Source: Gloeopeniophorella convolvens | Taxonomy: Eukaryota; Basidiomycota; Agaricomycetes; Russulales | Reading direction: 5' to 3' | DNA: 64,000 bases | NCBI GenBank assembly: GCA_022496205.1 | Contig: WTXD01000001.1 | Location: 1,178,001-1,242,000, forward strand | In this document: piece by piece, positions 45,641 to 56,283 of the stretch | Layout: every line of letters begins with the position of its first letter | How positions within the stretch are numbered: position 1 is the stretch's first letter | Program-made: the position numbers and the translations under genes | Notes under the pieces: generated by a model | Database searches by the model: none | Told to the model about the DNA's origin: nothing | The model's input: the letters and a program-made list of their open reading frames with translations, nothing else

Positions 45641-46876
45641 TTACCTCTTCCCAGAATTCTCCACTACTACCGAAGACACCCCATCAGCCTTGCTAAGGCC
45701 CACCGCTGATGTCTCTTCCTCCGCAGGCTGCTCGGTCTGGAAATTCGACATCTTCTGCAGTGCGTGTAACCTTGTCTTGGCTTGCTGCATCCAGCTCTCT
45801 TCATCTTCGCGGAGACCGCCAGGGAAGAACACGGGAATGAGCGATAATCCAGCTCCGGCTTCAACATCTTCAAGCCTCTGGAGCGTTGGGAAAACTTTGT
45901 CTTCGTGAATCACGCTTGTAGGTTGCAAGCGTTCCAAGTGGAACCCAAGAGCACCTGGCGATCGCCTTGCACCTGCCGCTATGACATTTTGGGCCATCCC
46001 AAGAGCGCCGACGGCAAAGGAATACCACGCGTGACTCTGTAGCCCAGCTACTGTCAACAAGTGTGCTATCCACAGAGTGGCAAGGATGCATGTGATGAAT
46101 GTGGTGAATTGGCTATGTACATCCCTCGCGGCGGCCAGATCCTCGAGGCGGAGCCCAACGCCATCGCTGACAATGACGATCACGTCTTTGCTTCCGTTAC
46201 CGCGAGTCAACGATACTACCTCGCGTTTTGGCTCAGGCGATGCGAGCGGCCTGGCCGCCCATTTTTCCGCGTGCCATTGGGGGAGAGCGCTTCCAGCGAG
46301 GGCCAACCAAGTACCGGTGACTGTGAGGAGGAGGATGACCCAGTCGCCGTACACAGCGCCCGGGATGGCGGCGATGCCGAGCTGCAGGATGATCACGGAG
46401 ATTCCGCTGTAGTATACCCAATCATGATCCGGTTTCCCGGTCTGCTTGCTGGAGGTGTGGTACAGAGACACAGTTAGACCCTTCTCGTGGTCAACCAGCC
46501 CCACCCGGTGGTCACGCAAAAGCCGTCCAAGGGCCCACGACTGATTCTGGCGAACATAGCCATTCTTGGCATTGATGACGAGGGAGGGACAGTCGATGTC
46601 CGGCATGAGCCGTCCAGTCCCGACTGATGAGAGGACGGCGTTGATCGAATACGCCACCCAGCCAAAGGAGAACGCGACAGGTGCAAGGAAGAATGGGCCG
46701 GAGCCAGTGAGCTGCGCGACCGCCCTTTGCACGATGTCACCACCGATGAGCATGAGGATTGATAGAATGTCATTGGGGTTTTGCCATTGGGTTTTGACGG
46801 CAGAGAACTGACTATGATGGGCTGATCGTGAAGAGAGAGCGAAGTTGGGAGGAAGATGTGGGGTCCATGGTGCCAT
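45641..46876 (-). CDS. Intronless multi-pass membrane protein, unknown function
   Basis: Single frame of 411 codons from ATG 46876. It starts MAPWTPHLPPNFALSSRSAH, then KTQWQNPNDILSILMLIGGD. Probable membrane helices are at residues about 60-85 (FFLAPVAFSFGWVAYSINAV), 155-175 (ISVIILQLGIAAIPGAVYG), 178-198 (VILLLTVTGTWLALAGSAL), 255-280 (TTFITCILATLWIAHLLTVA) and 285-305 (YSFAVGALGMAQNVIAAGA). The last 100 residues are soluble, with a predicted helix around DEESWMQQAKTRLHALQKM. This architecture matches a hypothetical family common in agaricomycetes, often in several copies and near variable genes. No enzymatic motif seen. Lack of introns stands out in this intron-rich window. Confidence 0.75.
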   Translation of the reverse strand: MAPWTPHLPPNFALSSRSAHHSQFSAVKTQWQNPNDILSILMLIGGDIVQRAVAQLTGSGPFFLAPVAFSFGWVAYSINAVLSSVGTGRLMPDIDCPSLVINAKNGYVRQNQSWALGRLLRDHRVGLVDHEKGLTVSLYHTSSKQTGKPDHDWVYYSGISVIILQLGIAAIPGAVYGDWVILLLTVTGTWLALAGSALPQWHAEKWAARPLASPEPKREVVSLTRGNGSKDVIVIVSDGVGLRLEDLAAARDVHSQFTTFITCILATLWIAHLLTVAGLQSHAWYSFAVGALGMAQNVIAAGARRSPGALGFHLERLQPTSVIHEDKVFPTLQRLEDVEAGAGLSLIPVFFPGGLREDEESWMQQAKTRLHALQKMSNFQTEQPAEEETSAVGLSKADGVSSVVVENSGKR

Positions 46877-47915
46877 TGGTCTGCTGGTTAGTCGAGGGAG
46901 GTCTGCGACATGAAGAAGACGAGCCGCCCTAGTATTACGATGTGCTTATGGGATGCACGGACAGTCAGTGGGTATACGGGTGTAGCGGTGCATAGTACAG
47001 GTTGGAGAAGCAGATCAGACTCCTGCCAAAGCGGCGATACTCAGGCTTCCGAGGAGTCCGTGGCCACTCCGAAATTTCGGACGGGCCAGACGTAGTAGTC
47101 TCCTGTAAGCAGACTGCGCATGCCGGCCCTTCTTCCGAGTCCTGCCTCACGAGCACACCAACTCTTGTACTCTTGTACTTCGCCACACCATTGTCATCTT
47201 CGGGGCACCTCTGAAAGTGCAACGCCGCGCGCTGGAAGGGATCGCCCAAAACTTATGTATATACGTCGGGTAAATTCTGGAGGTGCGATGGTCTAGGACA
47301 GATTGGTATGAATCCTAAGTTGAACTCGTCCAGCCACCAGAATATATACTACCCCAGGTGACTCTTTCTCAATACCATCAGGGCATCCAAGACATGCTGG
47401 CTGCACGCCAACAACGTATGCCTGTCTTCGAAGATGAATGTTGGGTGAACGAGGCGCCCTCATGGCGCTATAACTCTGGGATCAGGGTTTCACACCCTCC
47501 GTGAACGGACCATGTCCTCTTGTAGATTGAGTTCTCATTTCCGCTATGCATAACGGGTAGGTGATGTGTGTGTAAGACCACCGGCCGTTGAAGGAGCATC
47601 GTAGATCGACGCGGCGAACGCTGAAAGTGAGGGCAAATATGGTATCGTCATTCACCAAACAACTCACTCCAGGGCTGCAGTGTGTTTCCGGCAGACGCGT
47701 CGCACCGAAAGGAGACAGCCGTACAAGTAACATGAGTACTATACATGCAATTTGAACCAACAAGAACCGTCTTTTCATCAAGAGGAAGGACAGGAGGTAG
47801 ATCCTGTAATGGCGGGTCTCAGCCAGAGGCTCCTAAGATACAGAATAACACGAACCTTACAGCCGGTTGTGCTGTCTGGAATCGTCGAACAAGAGGTCTG
47901 AGGCGCGCTCGGGTA
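46877..47915. other. Intergenic between membrane protein and HET gene
   Basis: No recognisable gene or repeat. Contains the membrane-protein promoter and the HET 3' UTR. Confidence 0.45.
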
Positions 47916-49280
47916 TTATCTTTTGACCAATGTGTATTCCGGGTACGTAGATTTTACTGTCGGCGACGCGAACGACGGCCAAGCCAGGGCGCCCATGGCC
48001 CAAACCAAAGAGGTGGACGCCCACAGCTGGATATCGGACGTTAGTGGGACACGTCGCTGTGGCACGAAGAATCCGTCCGTGGTGGTAATTGCATCCCCGT
48101 CCCCACGGAAACCAATCTTGCGGAGAGCATTGAATAAACGCTCTCTAATATCCTCGTCGCTGCGGCCCATTGGGTCCTCCAAATCCATCCACCTGCCGAT
48201 GAACTCCTTTGCATCGTTTCCGAGGTGCGAGGCTTGTTCCAGGAGTGCCATCCCCTTCAGCGTGAGTGATCCGCTGGTGTCTCTCTCACCGGATTGACCA
48301 TCTCCGTAGCAGTGCCATGAAAGCGCCGAACGAAGAACTTGTCGCGCTGGCCTCCAGGCATACCCGGGTCGGGTATCCCTCTCGTTGGAGCAAAAGATGA
48401 ACGAGTAGTCCCCCTTTTCCTCGCAGATGGTCATGAACGCATCGGAAAGCGTCTCGAGGGTCGGATCAGAAGTGCGCTGGGACGGCTTCGTCGTGATAGC
48501 CCCGATCATTGAGTAGAAGTAATTTGCCACATCGTCCCAGACTTTCATATTCATGCTTGACAACACCTGGAGCGCGCTACGTTCGCCATAATCCCCCGTT
48601 TTCCAGTCCAGAACGACGTCTTCGAGGGAATCTAGGAAAGGGTATTGAACCCGCGTATCGAAGGCGCTGAGGTTGGTCTTTTTGCGATAGCGATAGAGGA
48701 AGTACCCGAAAGAGTTGAGGAACTGGGTCCCATCAACCAACAGATTGTCCACGCCTTCTCCGACAAAGTAGAGGTGCCTGCTGTTCACAACCTCCTGGTA
48801 GGTCCAAACGCTGCGGATCCAAGGATCCCCTTCGAGGGTGTTGGCAACCTCGTCGGTGACTTCATCAGGTGTTGACTCCTTCCAGCGTGTCATGGCGTCA
48901 AATGCGTGAATGGAAGCCTCGGAGAGCACTACAACGACTTGAGTAGCGCGGCCATAGATGAACCCCATACTCTCGAGGGTTGCACGTTTGCGTTGACGAT
49001 CCTGTGGCACGCAGAACACGTCCTGCCAGAAGAGCCTGCACGGGTGATTGCGCAGTGCCGCGCGGAGTGCTGGGAGAGTGTGGTCTGACATCCGCACGCT
49101 GGACAGTGGGTTGTCCACACGTCCCGGGCCCCATACGTAGGAGATGCAGGTGTATTCGGGAACCTGAGTGCCGTCGGATACGATATCGAGGGGATCTGTG
49201 ATGGACCATCGTTGACCCTCTAGATCGAGGCTGGGTCCTGGATGATTTGGGGGAGCCTCAGCTAGGAGGCGGAACTCCAT
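47916..49280 (-). CDS. HET-domain protein (heterokaryon incompatibility type)
   Basis: Intronless frame of 454 codons from ATG 49280. The N-terminal part carries the three HET blocks: YTCISYVWGPGRVDNPL (motif 1), LFWQDVFCVPQDRQRKR (motif 2, usually W[IV]D.[LI]CIPQ) and MGFIYGRATQVVVVLSE (motif 3), then WIRSVWTYQEVVNSRHLYF, also typical. HET proteins act in non-self recognition and cell death after fusion of unlike fungal strains. The C-terminal half (GYFLYRYRKKTNLSAF, SMIGAITTKP) is as in agaricomycete HET proteins. The tail has a hydrophobic segment TSLVWAMGALAWPSFASP near residues 425-445, a possible membrane anchor. No NACHT, WD or ankyrin module follows, so this is a stand-alone HET. In motif 2 the usual Ile-Asp is Gln-Asp. 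Confidence 0.85.
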   Translation of the reverse strand: MEFRLLAEAPPNHPGPSLDLEGQRWSITDPLDIVSDGTQVPEYTCISYVWGPGRVDNPLSSVRMSDHTLPALRAALRNHPCRLFWQDVFCVPQDRQRKRATLESMGFIYGRATQVVVVLSEASIHAFDAMTRWKESTPDEVTDEVANTLEGDPWIRSVWTYQEVVNSRHLYFVGEGVDNLLVDGTQFLNSFGYFLYRYRKKTNLSAFDTRVQYPFLDSLEDVVLDWKTGDYGERSALQVLSSMNMKVWDDVANYFYSMIGAITTKPSQRTSDPTLETLSDAFMTICEEKGDYSFIFCSNERDTRPGYAWRPARQVLRSALSWHCYGDGQSGERDTSGSLTLKGMALLEQASHLGNDAKEFIGRWMDLEDPMGRSDEDIRERLFNALRKIGFRGDGDAITTTDGFFVPQRRVPLTSDIQLWASTSLVWAMGALAWPSFASPTVKSTYPEYTLVKR

Positions 49281-50303
49281 GCCGATGTTTCGATGGGAGG
49301 AAGGGAGGAAAATCGATGGGGCCGGTTTGGAGGAGCCAGAGAAACTGACTGGAGCCGCGGCGCACGGAGGACTTAAGAGTTCAGAGCGTCAGGCGAATGG
49401 GTGCACTCCGCCTAGGCTTCAATTGCCGAGAATCTCTGGAGCGATTGGTTGTGCAGCCAGGGGGGAGGGGGGGGATTCTGCCGTGACTGGCGCAATGCTG
49501 TTTCATAGAGTGAGAGGGATTTACTGCGGCTGTCAAGAAACTTGCGGCAGTGCGCAAAGCGACTGACCATCTTTAGAAGGGTTGGAGTATACCGTAAGAT
49601 TCATAACGCTCAGTGCAGCAGGGCTGCGGACTCTAAGTTGGTGGTACAGGTGCGGACTCGGGCGGTCGGCGATCGCGCAATTGTGGGTGCGCAGTGGAGG
49701 TTTGAGTCGGATGTCGAAGTACCAGTGGTGTCTGACACAAGTTGGCCGGGGGCTTACAGCACACGCGTAGTGGTGCCGCGCCATGAAGCCAATCACGGCT
49801 CCGAATGCCAATTGCTAACGATTGCCACCGCACCGCAGCGGCCACCGGACGGCGGCGATCGCGCGAGCGGGCTCGGTGAAGATTGAGCTTGGCTTGAACT
49901 TGTCCATTGTTCAGGCCCGGTGGGTGTACTAGACCGGTGTAAATCACCCTGCACCTGGTCCGCCCTCAAGGTCTCGCGCTTCAAAATAGTTACACAACTC
50001 GTACAGTCTAGTGCTGATAGCGTACTGGTATATATGTACATACGTATAGAAAAAATCCATAAGCACTGGAAGACCCAGCGTCCTTTTGAGTATAGATACA
50101 ATATTATGCGAAAGTTAGAGATCAATATGAGACGCACATGAAACATGCTACCTTGAAAGGGCTGAAGAGTAACAGCGGGAGTGGGTATCTCAAGTCCGGA
50201 GCAGTGTGAGTCCTACACTGCCTTATCGAAATCCAACGTGATGAGATCGTACCCGTGCGGGCGCAGCGCGTAACCCTTCACCGATTTGCTGATTCCGGAA
50301 CTG
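49281..50303. other. Intergenic
   Basis: HET promoter and 3' UTR of the next gene. Frames in 49530-49950 on both strands have no domain. Nothing seen. Confidence 0.45.
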
Positions 50304-51434
50304 TTACGTCTCCCGAGCATAGATCGACCATAACAGACACCAGGCGATAGCCGCAGGAGATAGAGCCATGGGTGAATAGAGCTGAACGAGATATGTTCCG
50401 AGATGGCATCTATCCCCACATGACGACCTTGGTGAACACGATAGCACCATGCCCATCTGGGTTCGCGACAAAGAGCGCGCCGAGGCGCGTGGCTGCGAGA
50501 GGCGGGGGGCTGTCAGCTGCAGGTCGTACGGCGAAGAGACAGGGGCCCACGCACCCTCTGGAACACCATCCTCCCCACACGGTGTCGTCACGAGGCCTGC
50601 CTCGCGGAAGGCGGCGCGCACCTGCCCATACGTTCCCTTGAACAGGCCTTGTCTGCGTTTCGTAAGATGGGCGCCCACTTCCTTTGCGCCGGTGTCTCCA
50701 ACAGCATCGCCTTCCATGTCGAACTTCCTCGCAGGTCCTTGTGGCGCTTCCATCCCGGCAGCTAAGACGGCTTTCGAGATAGCTCGGCTCAATTGGTACA
50801 GACGCCGCCGCGTGGCCTTTTCGGAGTCGGCTAGCGTAGGACTGGCGCCCTCTACCTCGGCGAGGGCGGAGGGCTGGGGTAAGGAGGCAGCGGCAGGGTC
50901 TGCGCCTGAAAGTGCAGCGAACTGGATGTACAGAGCGCCAGTGCGGAGAGACAATCCATCGGCAGGCGCGACTGGGGAAAGGTTTGGAGGAGCGAAGGCG
51001 ATAGTGTCTTCTAAGTCCACTAGAGTCTCTTCTGATGCAGAGAACTCATCGTTGAAAACCTTGAAGTGCCTGTGGGCGGAATTGCGCGCTTCCGCAGTCA
51101 AAGTTGTCCGCCGTCGGACTACAGGCTTGACTGGCTCTGGTTCTTTGAACGCCGGATCTTGTTTGGCGTGTACCACTGCCAAAGCTTTGTCCCTGAATAC
51201 CTTGAGTGAATTGCTCCGTGTGGGTCGAGGGAGCGATGGAAGGGGCTTGTGGGTGCTAATGTTTGGCAAAGTGTTTGATCTTGACAAGGTTGACGAAATC
51301 GATGCCAAGTCCGGTGTGTTGCAAGTGACATCGCCAATCGTCATCGGCGGGCGGGGCCAAATGGATACGTTGGCGAACTCGACGATATACGGGATCCCGT
51401 AAGGCGTGAATCTTACTTCCGTGCCAGAAGTCAT
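50304..51434 (-). CDS. Hypothetical proline/serine-rich protein
   Basis: Open frame of 376 codons from the first ATG at 51434; the upstream in-frame codon at 51491 is TTG. The start MTSGTEVRFTPYGIPYIVEF and NVSIWPRPP looks ordered, then comes a basic, Ser/Pro-rich region (STHKPLPSLPRPTRSNSLKV, VVRRRTTLTAEARNSAHRHF), an acidic stretch (SASEETLVDLEDTIAFAPPN) and a region SEKATRRRLYQLSRAISKAV that may be helical. I recognise no family. The last 50 residues are Cys-rich and poor in context and may be intron or 3' UTR read-through, so the true C-terminus may be earlier. Antisense carries a 317-codon frame, which I consider a shadow. Confidence 0.6.
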   Translation of the reverse strand: MTSGTEVRFTPYGIPYIVEFANVSIWPRPPMTIGDVTCNTPDLASISSTLSRSNTLPNISTHKPLPSLPRPTRSNSLKVFRDKALAVVHAKQDPAFKEPEPVKPVVRRRTTLTAEARNSAHRHFKVFNDEFSASEETLVDLEDTIAFAPPNLSPVAPADGLSLRTGALYIQFAALSGADPAAASLPQPSALAEVEGASPTLADSEKATRRRLYQLSRAISKAVLAAGMEAPQGPARKFDMEGDAVGDTGAKEVGAHLTKRRQGLFKGTYGQVRAAFREAGLVTTPCGEDGVPEGAWAPVSSPYDLQLTAPRLSQPRASARSLSRTQMGMVLSCSPRSSCGDRCHLGTYLVQLYSPMALSPAAIAWCLLWSIYARET

Positions 51435-53093
51435 CGTTAGGGATAGCAGAGGGGCGGGAAGGTACAGAGAGGGCGGCCGGCTAAGCGACAAAGCCTAAAA
51501 ACTGGGGTGATAAAAGACCACTGTTAGGAGAACGGACGCGAATATAATGCGGCCTGGTGGGATCGGCCTGAAATGAGGACAGTGAGGAAGATACAACATG
51601 ATATGGGGCTCATATGCTATAGACCTCGAGGACGACACGTTGCCGAGCGCGCACAGCCAGCACACATACACATGCGTACACCGCGCGAGCACAAGACCGC
51701 TAAGGAAGCGAGGTTAGGTGCGCTCGATTGGACCCTCAAGATCTCAAGAGGGACCAATGCGGCCGAGAGGCAGAAACCGTGGGGTCACACAAGATAAGCA
51801 AGACTGTGTGCCAGTGGCATGTAGGTACAGACGAGATAAGAAACATGCTGCGATAGGATTCCTATAGATCTACAAGTGTCAGAACACCGTAAGAATGAGG
51901 TGATATGATCGTTGAAATCGGTGATCATGGGATGCTGAACAGGGGGTAATTGCTCACTGTGGGAGACCATATGAATCAACGGTGGAATTGACGGTACGCC
52001 TACGAAGCGAGAGGAGCTACTATGACGTCCTGGGTCCGCTTGTATAAGCCTCTGCGGACGAAACGATGTAATGTTACGACAGTCCGATAATGACAGGTGT
52101 GGAGAGTTCAGGCAGGTCTGATACAAAAGGCTGAAGGTTGGGAAAAGTAAGCGAGCAAAAGGACCTCACGACAAACGTGCGACGCCACGTGAACGTAAAC
52201 AAGACGCGGCGCATGGAGTGGAAGAGTGGCAGGAAGGGAACAGAAGCCTCTGCGGAGGCGGACGGCCTGCCCACGAGTGCGACGATATAACCGGCGTACG
52301 TTTCTATGTGGAGTCGGAATAACAAAAGTGGAGTTGTTGATTGATTGCGCTTGTTGAGAGAGTCACGATCAAGTAGCAGCCAACCTTCCAAAAACGGCAA
52401 CCGATCCTGGAAAACGCGACGTAGTTTCAAAACGGGGAAAGTGGTGGAAGAGGAGCCCGCGAAATCTGCGCAAGTCGACTTCGAAGAAACCGGAAGACAG
52501 AATGAGGGTAGTCATAGCGCACGAAGCGCCCAAGACCGGAGATGCGGGGTGGTCGGGATAGTTCCTAATCGTTCCACTGCGGGAAAGGGGGGGCAAATGT
52601 AAATTTGGCGCGCGAGCAAAACGGTACCTGTGGCAAGCCTGTGGCCGAAACCAGATCAAGAAGCAGAAAGGAGGGACAGTAGGAGCGGTGTTATCGGCAT
52701 TGTATGAAAGAAACATTACGTGAATGATCGATGAAAAAGAGTGCGAGGCGGGGATGGGATTGAAGAGATATGGCCGGAGAGCGAAGGTTGCGAGCTGCGA
52801 ACAGGCGGTGGGGGGCGGGCAATTGACGTACGGGGCGTCGATGAGCGGATTGTCGGCAGCCGTGTGGCCAGGGGAAACACGAGCTACGGTTGGCGAATTC
52901 GGCGGGAAGACGAGTGGGCAAACATTATGATGTCATCAGAATTTCCCTTTAAAGAGACACAACCTCGTAAAAATGCGCAACTCACGCTTTGAAACAAATT
53001 GTCAGCTGCTCTCGCACATAAAAGAGCCCGGCTCGGTGAGCATCTCTCGCCATCCCGCCAGCCCTGCCACTCACCTTTATATCATGTCCTCTG
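51435..53093. other. Divergent intergenic spacer
   Basis: Between the hypothetical (-) and the ARMT1-like gene (+). No gene seen. Frames on both strands are short and Arg/Ser-rich. A G-rich tract lies near 52800-52830. Contains both promoters. Confidence 0.45.
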
Positions 53094-55192
53094 CAGCTGG
53101 CTTCGACTCTCCCAACTTCGAGTACTTCCCACCAACACCTTCTCCGTCAGACGACGAGTCCAAGATCTTGCAAGCCACTTCGATAAAGCGATCACCGATG
53201 TCTAACGGCGTTGTCAACCCACCTCCCACTGCGAAGCCCAACACGGGCCCAGCGGGCCAGGCCGCACCATCGAAGGTCACCCTCCACCTAGGCCACCTTC
53301 CTTCAAAGAAGGATATCAAGGGTCCCTGGCCACGCACCCCGACCCGCGTACGTGAAACCAAGTTAAACCGGTCGATATTATCATTTACGAGCCATGACAC
53401 CTTCAGGTCGACCCCAACAACCCACCGTGGCCAGCGTATCGCGGCTATCATGAGTACTCATTTGCGCATGCCACCATGGGCGTTCGCCTCCCGACCATCC
53501 TTGGCAAGGCAATCGATGATACGACACGCACCCTCAATGAACAGTCCTCTGAGGAGAGGATTGTCGATCTTGTCGAGTGCATTGAACGTATGGACGTCCT
53601 CATGCAAGATTTGTCCAGCAATCAGAAGTTGCGACCTATCATCGACGACGGTGAAGCGGATGTCGCCTTGTGGAACAAGGAAATCGCCAAATACTTCCAA
53701 GGCATGTTTGCGAGTACAGACCCTAGACTCTATACTCACTAACCCCCATTTCAGGGAAAGATTTCATGAATGCCCCGTGGCTCTTTGCTGAGGCTTACAA
53801 GTACCGTCGTCTGCGCGAGGCATTCACGGTCAGCAAGTTCTGGGGAGACTACGATGTCTTCTACAGGCAGAAGGTAATGCCTGTCAAAGCGATGTCTGTC
53901 TGCGGCTCACTGAACACCGATTTGTCAGTGCGATACATTCTCCCGTTCGTCCGATGCCGTGTTCGAGCTCTCCATGCGATTCGCGGAACCTTTTACGCAC
54001 TCTGGTGGTATCGCCACGGAGGCCAAACTAGAGGCCGAACGTCTCATGTTCCTCGAACTTACTCAAGGCATGAGATTACCTACAGATGTTGCATGCATAC
54101 GCTTACACTTTTGATCAAGTTTGCCTCTGGGGAAATTCCACCGATCTCTCGTTGCTCATCAATATGACCGAGGAGCAAATCAAGTCTCTCCAGTCTACCG
54201 GTGGCGATCACTTGGCAGCCACGGAAAAGAATATTCTCGGCAATCACATGAACCAATTATGGGACAGTGTCAAGGAGCTCCGCGACAAGACCGGTGGACG
54301 CATCGACTTCGTTCTCGACAATGCCGGATTTGAGTTGTATTGTGATTGTGTATACGGTGAATATGACGTCACGCTGAAGCCCTTCTATGTTCACTGACGT
54401 GTTCAAACCGGACTTTTAGCCGACTTCCTCATCCAGAGTGGCCTTGCGACGCAGATCCGCTTCCACGGCAAGCGGTATCCCTGGTTCGTCTCTGACGTCA
54501 CCAAGAAAGACTGGGAATGGCTCCTCAACACAATGGTGTACGGCAATCTCTTCCCAAAGGCCAGCGAACAGGAACGCGAGTCGCTCCGCCGCCTGGGTCT
54601 GCGCTGGAAGGTATGCGATGCATGTCTCTTTGTACGAAGAGGTCGCTGACTAATGTCGGTGATACAGCAATATGAGCGCGAAGGGAAATGGGTCTACGAG
54701 CAGCATCCCTTCTGGTGCACTGGTTACACTTTCTGGGAGTTGCACAGCGAGGCACCGGATCTTTTCTTGCACCTCTCGCGTTCAGATCTAGTTATCTTCA
54801 AAGGCGACCTCAACCACCGCAAGCTCACGTACGATTGTGCGGCTCCCTCGTCCACGCCGTTTGACATCGCTATTGGCCCCATGGCGAGCGCCGCCGGCGC
54901 TCCGAAGGTCTGCTCACTTCGCACCATCAAGAGCGACGTTGTCGTCGGTCTCGAGGGCGATGAGACCGCAGAGAGGCTCGACAAGGAAGAACCCGGTTGG
55001 AAAATCAGTGGCAAATATGTGAGTTTATTCCTGCCATCATCCGTGACAATCACTCAATTCAACCCACCAGGCTGTTGTCCTTCTTTCCGAGGGCCGCCCT
55101 GGCGAGAAGGTTCGGTTCGCATGAAAAAAGATTCTCGTGATTCAGTCTACTGTATCCATGACCTGTGGCACCGCTCCCCTACACTCGTATAA
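53094..55192 (+). CDS. DUF89/ARMT1-type damage-control phosphatase
   Basis: Metal-dependent phosphatase of the DUF89 family (human ARMT1, yeast YMR027W), thought to clear damaged sugar phosphates; a methyltransferase role has been debated. ATG 53094. A disordered start is followed by VDPNNPPWPAYRGYHEYSFA and TMGVRLPTILGKAIDDT. Later exons give WNKEIAKYF, APWLFAEAYKYRRLREAF, TVSKFWGDYDVFYRQK, the active-site block FVLDNAGFELYCDCV (Asp-Asn), RFHGKRYPWFVSDVTKKDW, WCTGYTFWEL and VIFKGDLNHRKLTYD (Asp and Asn of the metal site). About ten introns. In the last exon the frame runs to TAA-type stop at 55192, but one base shifted it reads SEGRPGEKVRFA and stops at 55124, which looks more like a natural tail. 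Confidence 0.88.
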
Positions 55193-56283
55193 TAGACCGC
55201 ATCACCCACCTTTTTGTCTTCGCCGGCCTGGCTAACTCGGGCTCTTCTTTACCCTTTCTTCCCACCCACCCCCGACGGCTTACGATTCTTCTGAACCCCG
55301 TTCTCTCGCATGATTCAATCTTGTATGAGTACCTTCCTGTACGCCCTGCATCGACCATGTCACATCATTCAAATCAACATACATACCCCATTCGGATTGG
55401 CCGTTGAACTGGCGAAGAGTTCGTCGATGTGCTAGGCGTGAAGTTAGAGTCTTCATGTGGGTTTGCTCTCTCGGCTTCACATCGATCGGCGCAAGTAATT
55501 TGTCATAATACTGTCGAGACGACCCGCGCAGCAAAAATCTGCACCTACTAATCATCGTGCATATAACTCTTCAATGACAAACCATGAGCCGGAGAAAGTG
55601 AGGTGAACTCCTTGCAGGTGTGTAGAGTAAGAGCAATCTTGAGCACAGTACCAGCGATGGCCGAGATTTCAGGTCATTCAGCATCTGTGCTGCGTGTGAC
55701 CGGCATAAAGTGGGTAGTTGTCCTGGATGTTGAGGATGGCGGAATAAACATGATACCCTAAGCCCGCGACATGAGCGACTGGCAGCCCTGATCTTCCCTT
55801 CCTCGGCGACCTCTCTCAGGAGACATTGCAAAAGACGAGCGATGCCTGGTAGAGGAAACATGAAGATCCACGAAATATGATGATGAAGACGGAGCCCAAG
55901 AGAGAGAGGGCCGTGTTTCAGCTTGAATGGTGCGGGTCTTCTATATGGCGACGGGTATTGAGGATATGACAACGCAGAGCGGTAGCACCATCTATATACG
56001 CTACAGTCTGTAGCATGAATGATGAATGAGGTTTGTGGTCGCCGTAGGTTCGTCAGATGGACTGAGGGTGTTCGTCCTGAGCCAAACTTCGCTCGCCAGC
56101 GCTCGCCCTCGCTCGCAGCGCCAGGCAGCGTCGTGCGCCGGGGGGCTCCGGGCCGAGTGTTTCCCAGCGTTGTTCTCCGAGACGGAGCCACCGCTTTCAG
56201 CGGATGTGCAACTCAAGTGTAACTCGCGCACAATTCGACTTGAATCCTCCCGTCATCGATCATCTGCGACGTCGCCGTACTCG
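55193..56283. other. Intergenic
   Basis: No supported gene. A 206-codon minus frame (55571-56191) begins at GTG and is Arg/Pro/Leu-rich without domain. Right part is the Spo7-like promoter. Confidence 0.45.

Noticed and set aside
50449..51402. 317-codon plus-strand open frame.
   Set aside because: It is antisense to the hypothetical protein at 50304-51434 and is a by-product of its codon use; no domain.
55571..56191. 206-codon minus-strand frame.
   Set aside because: Starts at GTG, Arg/Pro/Leu-rich, no domain, no splice partners; lies in a promoter region.
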